Below are positions 25,462 through 34,095 of a stretch of DNA of 64,000 nt, piece after piece. Below the pieces are notes generated by a model. It saw only the letters and a program-made list of their open reading frames with translations. It did not search any database and was not told the DNA's origin. The stretch's first letter is position 1. Each line of letters opens with the position of its first letter. Location of the stretch: assembly GCA_964636985.1 (NCBI GenBank), contig CAZWSX010000002.1, forward strand, positions 62,001 to 126,000. Reading direction: 5' to 3'. This DNA comes from CAZWSX01 sp964636985 (GTDB lineage Bacteria; Planctomycetota; Planctomycetia; Pirellulales; Pirellulaceae). The translations under genes were made by a program, and so were the position numbers.

Positions 25462-28404
25462 CTACAGTCGGCGCGCTCGGGAAATCCCTTCGCGTTCGCG
25501 CAATCGCCGCACCAGGAACACCACCAATCCGAGCAAGATCGGCGGAATGGGCGGAATCAAAACCGACAGCCGACGGTACAAATTTTGTCGTCTCTCGACC
25601 TGCTCGGCCGCTTCTCGTTGCAGGTCCTGAACTTTTTGATTGAACTCTTGCTGCATCTTTTCTTTGAAGACGTCCAACCGCTGCTGCGCGTTGGCTTTCT
25701 CGATCGCCACGATCTGCCCCTTCTCGACCACCTCTTGCCGGTCGACTTCCTCGCCCGATCGGGCCCTTCGCACAAGGTCGTCGTAAACTTGCTGGAATTC
25801 GGAGGTAACCGCCTCCATTTTGCTCTCTTCCTCGGTGATCTTTTCCGTGAGCGTCGCTTTCGCGGCTTGCACGGCGTCCTCTTTGCGGCGGTCGGCGGCG
25901 TTGCGAAGGTCGGCAATCGCCTTTAGCGTGCTATGGCGCAAGCGGCGCGAGCGGACTTCGGCAAAACGCGTTTCGCCTGCCACTTCGTCGATCAGGTTCA
26001 GCACGAAATCGATGTTGTCGAAATTCAGATCAACCGTGACTCCGAGGGCTAGTGTTTGCCTAGGTTGGTTACGGAAAACCACCCATTGGCTATGGAGGAC
26101 GTCGATGTCGGCGACGTACGCCACATTGACGCGCCGAGGCACCTTCGACTCGGGCGTCTCTTCCTCTTTTTTACCTTCTTCTTCTTCGCCCGCCTTTTTT
26201 GCGGGCTCCTTGTCGACGATGTCTTCTTTACCCTGCACTCGCATCGCCAAAGCATATTTGCTGGACGAAGGAGTCCAAGCTCTTTGGGTGGTTCGGGGGT
26301 CGGCCTCTTCCAGTTCCATGAACTCCTGGACGTTCATCGACCCCGAATTCTGATCACCTGTCGCGACCAACTCGGTGTATTCGAACTTGGGGTTCTCGTT
26401 GGTTCGAATGCCTCCCGGACCGACGAACAGCAGGTACTCGGTGAACTTGGTCGCCACGTCGTTGCGATTGAAAGCCTTCACCTGTGGCGAGCTTGGTTGA
26501 TCCTCGCGGATATGCACGAACAGCTTCCCGTCCAGGAAGTCCTTGATCTGCTGCATCGGGTTGTAGTGTTGCCACACGACGTCGGTCTTGACCGGACCGC
26601 TGTCGGTATTGCCTTCCACTGCCAGGCCGAGGGCTCCCCACAACTTGCGGATGTCTCCCTTGGGAGGGGGCGGGCCGCCGCCGCCGAACATGCCGCCAGG
26701 AGCTTGCTTGGGAAACTGCGTTCCAGGCACGCCGCGGAAGAATGTCGGAAGCGGATCTTCAAAGATCACGACGGGCTGGCCCGCTTTAACTGCGGTGACC
26801 AGATTATCCATCTGCTGCGGACCGAGCGACGAGGGTTGCACCGCCAGCAAAACGTCGATCGCGCCTACCTTCACCGGTTGGTTCAGGTCGACTTGTTCGA
26901 CGTCGTATTGCTTTTCCAGTTCCTCGACGATCATTTGCTTGGGAATCTGCTGAGGCTGCCCGCCGGCGAAGGTAAACCCGCCCATCATTTGCGCATCGGT
27001 CGCGATGATCCCCAACCGGCGGCGCTTTGCCGCTTGTTCGGCTACCACCGTGATCGACCGGACCATTTCGTATTCCACGGGCACGCCGAAATCGAAGAAC
27101 GGCACCACCCGGCGATTGGCTCCGCTGGAAAAAGCGGCGCCCATAATGACGTCTTGCCGCTTCAACGATCCCTCGGAGGAATCGTCGAGCTGTCGGGCCT
27201 TGATGCCAAATCGCTTCTCGGCGGTCTTGAGCTCCTCGCTGGTCGCCGTCAACTCGTCGAACAAGTGCACCCGCACCTTGCCGTTCGAGAGCGAGTTGAA
27301 CTCCTTGCACAAGTTGATGAACTCGTACTTGGTCTTGGCATATTTTTCGGGGACGTGCTCGCTCACGAAGGCATCGATCACCACCGGGCGGTCGACCTTC
27401 AGATTGCTGATCAACTGTCGCGTGGTATCCGACAGCGAACTGGCTTTGTTTTGCGTGGCGTCATAACGCAGCAAATCGTGATTGCGGAAGAAGTAAGTCA
27501 CACCGACCACCAGCGCCACCAGGCAAAGGATGCGGATCGCGTAGTGGCCGACCATCGATTTCCCGTCGCGCCCGCCGAACCAGTGCCGGGCACCAATCAA
27601 AACCATGCTCAAATAAACGCCCAGCGTGGCCATCAGCACGAAGAAGCTCACTGATGCGATGCTCACCACGCCGCGGCCGAAGTTGTCGAACTGCGAAGCC
27701 GTGCTCCAACTGGCGATTCGCTGTGCCCAGATCGAGTCGCCGAGCGCCGTTTTAGCGAACTGTAAAAACGCGAGCGGCGCGTTGAACGCGACACCCAGTA
27801 CGAAGCTGACCGTCAGGTTGTTGGTAAGGAACGACGCGACCATCCCAATCGCCAGCATCCCCAGGCCGATGAACCAGTAACCCAAGTACGTGCTGAAAAA
27901 CAGCCCGACGTCCATGTCGCCATGGCTGAGATAAGCCAGCACGATGAAGTTCGAAAGCTGCGAGAAAACCAGCGAGACGGTGAAGATCGCGGCTGCTGCC
28001 AGGTATTTGCCAATCACGATTTCAAAATCGTCGGCAGGCAAGGTCAGCAGCAGTTCGTCGGTCCCTTGGCGGCGTTCTTCTGCCCAGATGCTCATCGTGA
28101 TTGCCGGAATGAACACGATCATGATCATCGGCAAGTAGCGATTGAGCTGGTCGAGATTCGCCATGTTGACGGCGAAGAATTCTTTCGGCCAGAACGCGGC
28201 CAGCGACGTTAAGAGCACGAAGATGCACAAAAAGACGTAACCGGTCGGATTGCTGAAGTAACCGATGAAGTTCCGCTTCAGCACGGCAAAGGCCGCCCGC
28301 TTCGACAGGCAAAGCGGAATCACCAGCAGCGACAGGATGGCGCCGAACACGACGTCGTACGCGATGAGTTTCCCCAACTGAATAAAGGGCAATACTGGGT
28401 CCAT
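25462..28404 (-). CDS. GldF-type ABC permease fused to GldG-type auxiliary domain
   Basis: 980 residues from the ATG at 28404, with GGAAG just upstream; an ATG at 28422 is in frame. The N-terminal 300 residues are an ABC-2-like permease with about six or seven membrane segments (FIGYFSNPTGYVFLCIFVLL, WAEERRQGTDELLLTLP). It is followed by a large extracytoplasmic GldG-like region (RQLISNLKVDRPVVIDAFV, FIGVPVEYEMV-like strand at FFDFGVPVEYEM), a coiled-coil stretch near the C-terminus and a final membrane helix (LSVLIPPIPPILLGLVVFL). In Bacteroidetes GldF and GldG are separate; here both are one polypeptide. It pairs with the upstream ATPase and the downstream DUF4340 protein. What it moves is not known. 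Confidence 0.9.
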   Translation of the reverse strand: MDPVLPFIQLGKLIAYDVVFGAILSLLVIPLCLSKRAAFAVLKRNFIGYFSNPTGYVFLCIFVLLTSLAAFWPKEFFAVNMANLDQLNRYLPMIMIVFIPAITMSIWAEERRQGTDELLLTLPADDFEIVIGKYLAAAAIFTVSLVFSQLSNFIVLAYLSHGDMDVGLFFSTYLGYWFIGLGMLAIGMVASFLTNNLTVSFVLGVAFNAPLAFLQFAKTALGDSIWAQRIASWSTASQFDNFGRGVVSIASVSFFVLMATLGVYLSMVLIGARHWFGGRDGKSMVGHYAIRILCLVALVVGVTYFFRNHDLLRYDATQNKASSLSDTTRQLISNLKVDRPVVIDAFVSEHVPEKYAKTKYEFINLCKEFNSLSNGKVRVHLFDELTATSEELKTAEKRFGIKARQLDDSSEGSLKRQDVIMGAAFSSGANRRVVPFFDFGVPVEYEMVRSITVVAEQAAKRRRLGIIATDAQMMGGFTFAGGQPQQIPKQMIVEELEKQYDVEQVDLNQPVKVGAIDVLLAVQPSSLGPQQMDNLVTAVKAGQPVVIFEDPLPTFFRGVPGTQFPKQAPGGMFGGGGPPPPKGDIRKLWGALGLAVEGNTDSGPVKTDVVWQHYNPMQQIKDFLDGKLFVHIREDQPSSPQVKAFNRNDVATKFTEYLLFVGPGGIRTNENPKFEYTELVATGDQNSGSMNVQEFMELEEADPRTTQRAWTPSSSKYALAMRVQGKEDIVDKEPAKKAGEEEEGKKEEETPESKVPRRVNVAYVADIDVLHSQWVVFRNQPRQTLALGVTVDLNFDNIDFVLNLIDEVAGETRFAEVRSRRLRHSTLKAIADLRNAADRRKEDAVQAAKATLTEKITEEESKMEAVTSEFQQVYDDLVRRARSGEEVDRQEVVEKGQIVAIEKANAQQRLDVFKEKMQQEFNQKVQDLQREAAEQVERRQNLYRRLSVLIPPIPPILLGLVVFLVRRLREREGISRARRL

Positions 28405-28497
28405 ACCTTCTTCCGTTCGCAATCTGGTGGGAAAACTTGTCTTGGTGATGCGGCCGTTGGTGAAGTCGCAGACGGCCCGCCCTGCCTGGTGAGTGTC

Positions 28498-29265
28498 TTA
28501 AGTCGATGCCGAAGCTGTCGGCAATTGGTGCCCGGTCAGCCGGTGGAACGCTTTGTCCAAGCCGTCGCGGTTGGGATCGAGCTCGGGCACGGTGCCGTCG
28601 AAGACGACCCGCCCCTCGTTGATCAAGATCACGCGGTTGGCGATCGCTTCGACTTCCTGAAGGATGTGGGTCGAAATCAGGATCGTCTTCTCTTGCCCCA
28701 GTCGCTTGAGCGTGGCGCGGACTTCGCGAATTTGATTCGGGTCGAGACCTGCCGTCGGTTCGTCGAGAATCAGCACCTCGGGCTCGTGCAACAGAGCTTG
28801 GGCCAAACCGACCCGTTGCTTGTACCCTTTCGACAGCTTGCTGATCGGCTTGTGAACCACGCTATCCAGGTCGCAAATGTCGATCACGGCCTCGATGCGT
28901 TCGTTCTTGTAGCCCCCCTTCAAACCACGCGCGGTGGCGAAGAAGTCGAGCATCGACGACGGCGTCATGTCGAAATAGAGCGGGCCGTTTTCCGGCAAGT
29001 AGCCCAACTTGGCCGATCCGGCCAGTCGGTCGGTAAGCATGTCGTGGCCGGCGATCCTCGCGACCCCTTGGGACGGCGACAGATAACCGGTCAGCAGCTT
29101 CATCGTCGTGCTCTTGCCAGCACCGTTGGGGCCCAGAAAGGCGACGACCTCCCCGTCGTGGATCTTGAAGTTGACGTTTCGAGTGGCCGCGAAGATGCCG
29201 TAGAATTTCGACAATCCGTCGGCCTCAATCATCGGGGTCCGAGATTGGTCGGCGGCTTTAATCAT
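28498..29265 (-). CDS. ABC transporter ATP-binding protein (GldA-like)
   Basis: 255 residues. Walker A GPNGAGKST (45-53), signature LSKGYKQR (144-151), Walker B VLILDEP (164-170) and the switch histidine in LISTHIL are all present, so it should be an active ATPase. The order ATPase, permease/GldG fusion, DUF4340 in one leftward operon fits a Gld-type ABC exporter; gaps are about 90 and 70 bp with the chosen starts. The ATG at 29265 has a GGAGTGAG-like site. A near-perfect 17-bp palindrome lies 16 bp upstream of the start and may control the operon. Confidence 0.92.
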   Translation of the reverse strand: MIKAADQSRTPMIEADGLSKFYGIFAATRNVNFKIHDGEVVAFLGPNGAGKSTTMKLLTGYLSPSQGVARIAGHDMLTDRLAGSAKLGYLPENGPLYFDMTPSSMLDFFATARGLKGGYKNERIEAVIDICDLDSVVHKPISKLSKGYKQRVGLAQALLHEPEVLILDEPTAGLDPNQIREVRATLKRLGQEKTILISTHILQEVEAIANRVILINEGRVVFDGTVPELDPNRDGLDKAFHRLTGHQLPTASAST

Positions 29266-29280
29266 CGGTTCTCACTCCAT

Positions 29281-29297
29281 CGTGTTTCTGAAACACG
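29281..29297. promoter_or_regulatory. Inverted repeat upstream of ABC operon (possible operator)
   Basis: Perfect eight-base arms CGTGTTTC and GAAACACG separated by one T, 16 bases before the ATP-binding protein start codon. Adjacent bases repeat the ACACGTGT half-site. The compact symmetry and position suggest a dimeric regulator's site, though a leader hairpin is possible. Confidence 0.4.
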
Positions 29298-29363
29298 TGT
29301 TCCTGAAGGTGCTGAAAAAGTCTCAGCGCTGCTCGAAGCGGGACGTATCAAAAGTCGTCCTAA

Positions 29364-29384
29364 ATGTTGTCGTACCAACAACAT
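29364..29384. promoter_or_regulatory. Inverted repeat ATGTTGT-N7-ACAACAT (possible operator)
   Basis: Two perfect seven-base arms, ATGTTGT and ACAACAT, separated by seven bases, in the middle of the divergent intergenic region. Centre-to-centre spacing of the arms is 14 bp. It differs in sequence from the palindrome 70 bp away and could serve either promoter. Confidence 0.35.
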
Positions 29385-29649
29385 GGAGCGACAAGGGGGG
29401 CACTCGTAGCCCGTCAATCATAAAAGGTTATACGTACGACTCAACCACAGGTTCGGCCGAGAAAAGCCCATATTCGCCAGTGCGGCGGGGTTTTCATCGT
29501 AATTCGCTGCCGCTTTGGCGACTTTCCGTGCCAATCGGCGATGGAAGAGCGATGAGTCGAGCTTGCGATCCGCCGCGCCACGGGGAAGAATGACAGAAGT
29601 CGAAATCCCGCCGCCAGGGGCTTGGCCGAGGATTGGGGGGAGGCGGTCC

Positions 29650-31803
29650 ATGTCGAATCAATGGACACTTGATCTTGCGCTTTCTAGCGATGGGGCTGCC
29701 AACGTAGCTGAGCCCACATTTCCCGAAGTGAAGCCTGTCGAATCGACGCCAGCCAAGCGGCGCGCTTCGCTATGGCGATGGCTGGTGCCGCGATTCAGCC
29801 TCCGCACGATGTTGCTAGTGATGACCACGCTTTGCCTCGTACTTGGCTCGATTGTGGTTCGGGCCGAGCGGCAACGGATGATCTGCGAGGAACTCACTCG
29901 CAAGGGCTGGTATTGGTCGTTCGAACCCGTCGACTTCGACTTTTTTTCCGACGACCGGGCCACGGTCAATGAGGACGAACCGTGGTGGCTGAAGGGCCTT
30001 CCTCTTGCCTGGCGACAGTCGCACGGCGTCCACTATTGGCGCAGCGTACACGCTGTTTCCAACCGCGGTTCGTGCAACATGGAAGTACTCGAAACGCTTC
30101 CTCAACTTCGGGACCTTCAAGACTTGGAAGTCTCCTACAACAAGTATCCAGCCGATCCCGCAATCTGGCCTCTGGTCGGGCGTCTGCGCATGCTGCGCGA
30201 GTTGAAGTTGTGGGAAACGACAATCGACGATGAAGGGCTGGCTCACCTGCAACAACTTTCAAGGCTCACTCGTCTTGATCTAGGCGGTACGATCGTCGGC
30301 GACCAAGGCATCCAGCAGCTGTTGACTCTGACATCGCTCGAAGAGTTGAGCCTCGACAATACGAACATCACCGATGAATCGGTCAAGCACCTGGCTGCTC
30401 TTCCGAACTTAAAACGCCTTGACCTCTCCGACACCAGGGTGACCAGCGAAGGAAGAAAGGAAATCCCAAGTGAGATCGACTTATCTTCCCTACAGTACTC
30501 TCCGACTATCTGGTCTGGGTCCATATGCTCTGGTTTTGGTCCTGCTTCGAAACGAGATGGTCGGGTCGATTTGGAGTTGAATCGCCCGCTGGGCGAGCGT
30601 GTTCCGATTCTGACCATCGATTCCGAAATCGTGCTCACGCCGCAACGGCTGGAGAATCTTTCGCATTTGCGGGATGTGTCCGTGCTCATATTGAGTGGCC
30701 CGGAAATCGGCGACGCCGAATTGGCACATCTGCGGCGATGTGCGATCGTTCGCTGCGCATGCTTTGACCGCACTTCTCTTAGCCACGAGGGCTTCCAGTG
30801 GTTGGGCAGCATATCGACCTTGCGGCAACTGAGGGTCGTCGGCTCGCCGGTCACGGCTCAGGATATCGACGCGCTCAGTGAACTGCCCCTGCTTGCCACG
30901 TTGACGATCCGCGATACGCCTCTCGACGGTGAGGCGCTCGAAGCCATTTTGTCGCTGCCCCAAGTGCGCGATCTCGAACTCACCCGTTGTCCGTTGTCGC
31001 CGGACGCTGTTCAAGCCTTCAAGCACTGCAAAAGACGCATCGATCGTCTTTCCTTGAATGAGATAGCTGTGTCGCCGGACGTACTTCGCGCCAATATGGC
31101 ACCCGGCACCTTCGATAGGTTGACATGGGACGGCATCGACGTCGGCGAAAGTGTCGGCAAGTGGATCGCCAAGGAAACCGATGCGCCGCACTCGGGGTTG
31201 TTCGTACCCCAATCGCGACCTTCCGTTTGGATGCACTCGCTTGCCTGCGCGAACGTGGACGACAGCTTGCAAGATGGACTTGCACTGCGATCAGGATTCG
31301 TCCGGGAATCGCACATTCTGCAAGCGCTGGCGATTTGGCCCTATCCATGCGTGGTCGATTTCAGCGGCGCCGAAGTAACTCCTAAGGTCATGGAGGCCCT
31401 GGCGGCCAGCCGCTACTTGGAGCGGCTTGCGCTGGCGAAAACGAACATGTCCGACGGCGATTTGCGACACGCTGCCGGTTGGACTTTTTTGCAGGATCTC
31501 GACTTGGCCGGATGTCCGATTACCGACGCCGGTGCCAGCCAGCTGGAGGCATGCTGGCGATTGGAACGCCTAAAGCTCGACGACACTTGGATCGGCGACG
31601 ATTCGCTCAAGTCGATCGCCAAGCTGCGTCGCCTCACGTTCCTGTCGCTTGTCGGCACCAAGGTCACCGATGAGGGATTGTTTCAACTTGAGGGCTTGAG
31701 CCATTTGAAGACGCTTCGGTTTCACAAGAAACAAATCACATCCGATCGGTTGGACGAATTCAAATCGCGACATCCAGCTTGCCATATCGCAATCATAAAC
31801 TGA
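29650..31803 (+). CDS. Membrane-anchored leucine-rich-repeat protein
   Basis: 717 residues from the ATG at 29650, which has GGAGG six bases upstream; the frame extends upstream but without coding character. After a cytoplasmic N-terminus comes WRWLVPRFSLRTMLLVMTTL and a single membrane segment (about 52-71), a planctomycete N-terminal motif. The rest is leucine-rich repeats of the LTRLDLGGT(I/N)V(G/T)D type: one block at about 200-290 and further repeats at about 360-500 and 600-710. It is likely a membrane-displayed protein-binding scaffold; the ligand is unknown. A shorter relative with the same N-terminal motif follows 75 bp downstream, so the pair probably arose by duplication. Confidence 0.9.
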   Translation: MSNQWTLDLALSSDGAANVAEPTFPEVKPVESTPAKRRASLWRWLVPRFSLRTMLLVMTTLCLVLGSIVVRAERQRMICEELTRKGWYWSFEPVDFDFFSDDRATVNEDEPWWLKGLPLAWRQSHGVHYWRSVHAVSNRGSCNMEVLETLPQLRDLQDLEVSYNKYPADPAIWPLVGRLRMLRELKLWETTIDDEGLAHLQQLSRLTRLDLGGTIVGDQGIQQLLTLTSLEELSLDNTNITDESVKHLAALPNLKRLDLSDTRVTSEGRKEIPSEIDLSSLQYSPTIWSGSICSGFGPASKRDGRVDLELNRPLGERVPILTIDSEIVLTPQRLENLSHLRDVSVLILSGPEIGDAELAHLRRCAIVRCACFDRTSLSHEGFQWLGSISTLRQLRVVGSPVTAQDIDALSELPLLATLTIRDTPLDGEALEAILSLPQVRDLELTRCPLSPDAVQAFKHCKRRIDRLSLNEIAVSPDVLRANMAPGTFDRLTWDGIDVGESVGKWIAKETDAPHSGLFVPQSRPSVWMHSLACANVDDSLQDGLALRSGFVRESHILQALAIWPYPCVVDFSGAEVTPKVMEALAASRYLERLALAKTNMSDGDLRHAAGWTFLQDLDLAGCPITDAGASQLEACWRLERLKLDDTWIGDDSLKSIAKLRRLTFLSLVGTKVTDEGLFQLEGLSHLKTLRFHKKQITSDRLDEFKSRHPACHIAIIN

Positions 31804-31877
31804 GAGGACCGCCGTTTCGCGCCGACTAGCAAGTAGGCTTACGCGGTGCCAGTTCACCCATTTGCGTTCAACCGAGG

Positions 31878-32744
31878 ATGTTTGTCATGTCACAAGCCCC
31901 TCAAAGCGATCTACCTCGCCGTCGCCGCTGGCTAGTGCCGCGATTCAGCCTGCGGACGATGCTGATTGCGACGACGCTCGTTTGCGTAGTACTCGGCACG
32001 TGGATCACCCGCGCGGAACAGCAAAGAGCCGCATGCCGCGCGTTTTTCGATAACGGCGGCAACAGCTACGGCCACGCCAAATGGAACGCGGAAGGTAAGG
32101 AGCCATGGTGGCTTGCCAAGCTGCCAGAGTTTCTACGCAAAGGGCGAGCCGAGCACTATTGGACGAGTGTCGAATACATCGGCGTCAGCGAACGAACACC
32201 TTTGCCCCAACAACTCGATGCGGCGAAACAGTTTCCGGCGCTGAAAACAATCAAGTTCGATCAACTCATACCGGTCGTCCCTGCCGATACTTGGCCGGCG
32301 GTGGCAAACGTGCCGTCTGTGCGACGACTGGAGTTCTTTCACGCGAATATCAACGATCGAACGCTAGGAGAATTTTCCAACATTCCCAATCTGCAGGAGC
32401 TCAGGCTTTGGTGGTGTGAGAGAGTAGGCAACGTGGGTGTCGAAAATCTAGCCGGTTGACGTGGGGTGGAGATTCTACAGATCGAATCGTGTCCGATCAC
32501 GAATCGCGCGCTGGTCTCGATTGGAAAAATGAAGTCTCTCCGCAAGCTCCGCATTACGAGTGCAGAGATAGACGATGAAGGGCTTTCTGCTCTGAACGAG
32601 CTTCCATACCTCGAACTTGTTGAGTTTGAACACACAAGGGTGACTCCCAGCGGTGCGGCAAAGCTCCAGGAGAAACTGCCTCGATGCCGCGTCACCGCTT
32701 CCAGTCCCTTGCCACCAGTCCAGCCCACGGCATCAAGCAGTTGA
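31878..32744 (+). pseudogene. LRR membrane protein interrupted by in-frame TGA
   Basis: Paralogue of the preceding LRR gene. RRRRWLVPRFSLRTMLIATT and the membrane segment are intact, followed by one repeat region up to ENLAG. A TGA at 32457-32459 then ends the frame after 193 codons, but the same frame continues with RGVEILQIESCPITNRALV and two more clear leucine-rich repeats until a stop at 32742-32744. Reading through would give 288 residues. The repeat pattern expects a Cys-type residue (LAG-C-RGVEIL), so a single TGC or TGT to TGA change explains the break. Start at 31878 or, in frame, 31887. It may still make a truncated anchored protein. A sequencing error cannot be excluded. Confidence 0.75.
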
Positions 32745-32822
32745 GGTTGTCGCGCGGTTCCACTACCGTGGACGGCACATCGCTGGCCCTGGCGGACAAC
32801 CTTTTGCAGAACTGACTCCCCC

Positions 32823-33392
32823 ATGCCCCACCAAGTCCTCATCATCGTCGGCGACGCCTCCGAAACGGTCGACACCCTCTACCCCTTCTATCGCGTTCAA
32901 GAAGAGGGATACATCCCGGTTGTCGCGGGGCCAAAACGGCATCGGTACCAGATGGTGATGCACGAAGTCCGCCCTGGGTGGACTATCACCAAGGAGTGGG
33001 AAGGCTACACCATCGAGGCGACGATCGCGTTTAACGAGATTCGCCCCGAGGATTACCTGGGCATCTTCTATAGCGGCGGACGAGCGCCGGAATACATCCG
33101 CTACGACGCCGACCTGGTGCGAATCACCAAATACTTTTTCCAGCACAACAAACCCATCGCCAGCGTGTGCCACGGCGTGGAGATTCCGGCCTACGCCGAT
33201 TGTGTACGCGGCCGAAAGATGGCCACCGTTCCCAAATGCCGCTTCGACTTAGAAGTGTGCGGCGGAACGTTCGTCGACGAGCCATGCGTCGTCGACGGAA
33301 ACCTGGTCAGTGGCCGCACATTCCACGATCACGGCCACTACATGGGCAAATGGATCGAGCTTCTCAGGCAGGAAGCGGCGAAACGCGGGTGA
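32823..33392 (+). CDS. DJ-1/PfpI family protein
   Basis: 189 residues of the DJ-1/PfpI superfamily. The nucleophile elbow is IASVCHGVE with Cys116 and His117, and an acidic residue near the N-terminus (Glu14 in DASETVDT) occupies the usual partner position. YSGGRAPEYIR is a second family hallmark. Members act as deglycases, glyoxalases or chaperones; the exact reaction is not predictable. It is cytoplasmic, with no signal peptide. It ends 1 bp before the convergent clpP gene's stop. Confidence 0.92.
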   Translation: MPHQVLIIVGDASETVDTLYPFYRVQEEGYIPVVAGPKRHRYQMVMHEVRPGWTITKEWEGYTIEATIAFNEIRPEDYLGIFYSGGRAPEYIRYDADLVRITKYFFQHNKPIASVCHGVEIPAYADCVRGRKMATVPKCRFDLEVCGGTFVDEPCVVDGNLVSGRTFHDHGHYMGKWIELLRQEAAKRG

Positions 33393-33393
33393 G

Positions 33394-34011
33394 CTACTCG
33401 CCCGAGCGCTTGGCCGACAAACCGGTTTCGTTCATCTTGTCGACAACGCGGTCGATCAGTCGATACTCGGAAGCTTCGGCCGCCGTCATGAAGTTGTCGC
33501 GGTCGGTGTCGCGCTCGATTTCGTCGATCGTGTGGCCGGTGTGCTTCATCAGGATTTCGTTCATCCGCTTCTTCACACGCTTGAACTCTTTGGCGTGAAT
33601 TAAGATCTCGGCGGCCGTTCCCTGCATGCCAGCGAGCGGTTGGTGGATCATGATCCGCGCGTTTGGCAAGGCGAATCGCTTGCCTGCGGCCCCAGCCGTA
33701 AGGAGCACCGCGCCCATCGAGGCTGCTTGTCCGATGCAGTACGTGGCGACGTCGCACGTGACGTATTGCATCGTGTCGTAAATCGCCATCCCGGCGCTCA
33801 CGCTGCCGCCTGGGCTGTTGATGTACAAGCTGATGTCGGCCTTGGGGTCTTCGGCTTGCAGGAACAACATCTGGGCGACAATGGCGTTGGCCATTTCGTC
33901 GTTGACCTGCGTTCCCAGGAAGATGATCCGGTCCTTGAGCAACCGGCTGTAGATGTCGTAAACGCGTTCCTCGCGGCCGCTCTTTTCGACGACGTAGGGA
34001 ATCAGTGGCAT
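33394..34011 (-). CDS. clpP: ATP-dependent Clp protease proteolytic subunit ClpP (copy 1)
   Basis: 205 residues from the ATG at 34011, which has AAGGA about nine bases upstream; ATG at 34038 adds nine residues but lacks a binding site. The ClpP fold is complete: IYSRLLKDRIIFLG, INSPGGSV, nucleophile Ser98 in GQAASMGA, His123 in ARIMIHQP, and an Asp in the DTDRDNFM region. It should form tetradecameric protease chambers with a Clp ATPase, which is not in this window. It is the downstream gene of a two-clpP cluster and is closest to the canonical sequence. Confidence 0.95.
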   Translation of the reverse strand: MPLIPYVVEKSGREERVYDIYSRLLKDRIIFLGTQVNDEMANAIVAQMLFLQAEDPKADISLYINSPGGSVSAGMAIYDTMQYVTCDVATYCIGQAASMGAVLLTAGAAGKRFALPNARIMIHQPLAGMQGTAAEILIHAKEFKRVKKRMNEILMKHTGHTIDEIERDTDRDNFMTAAEASEYRLIDRVVDKMNETGLSAKRSGE

Positions 34012-34095
34012 CGTTATGTTTCCTTGATGAACCGCCATTGTGTGCGGCGTGGTGTGCGATGGTTGGTGCGGCGCTTTCTTAAGAATCGAATCGCC

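Larger units (their letters stand above)
29266..29649. other. Divergent intergenic region between ABC operon and LRR gene
   Basis: 384 bp that must hold the promoters of the leftward ABC operon and the rightward leucine-rich-repeat gene. Two inverted repeats stand out (listed separately). The LRR gene's ribosome binding site (GGAGG) is at its right end. No coding sequence or RNA was recognised. Confidence 0.5.

Noticed and set aside
26056..27654. 532-codon plus-strand open frame
   Set aside because: Antisense to the GldF-GldG fusion and without family resemblance.
32457..32459. TGA as selenocysteine in the LRR gene
   Set aside because: No bacterial SECIS-like hairpin is evident directly downstream, LRR cysteines are structural, and no selenoprotein machinery is in view. 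A nonsense mutation is simpler.
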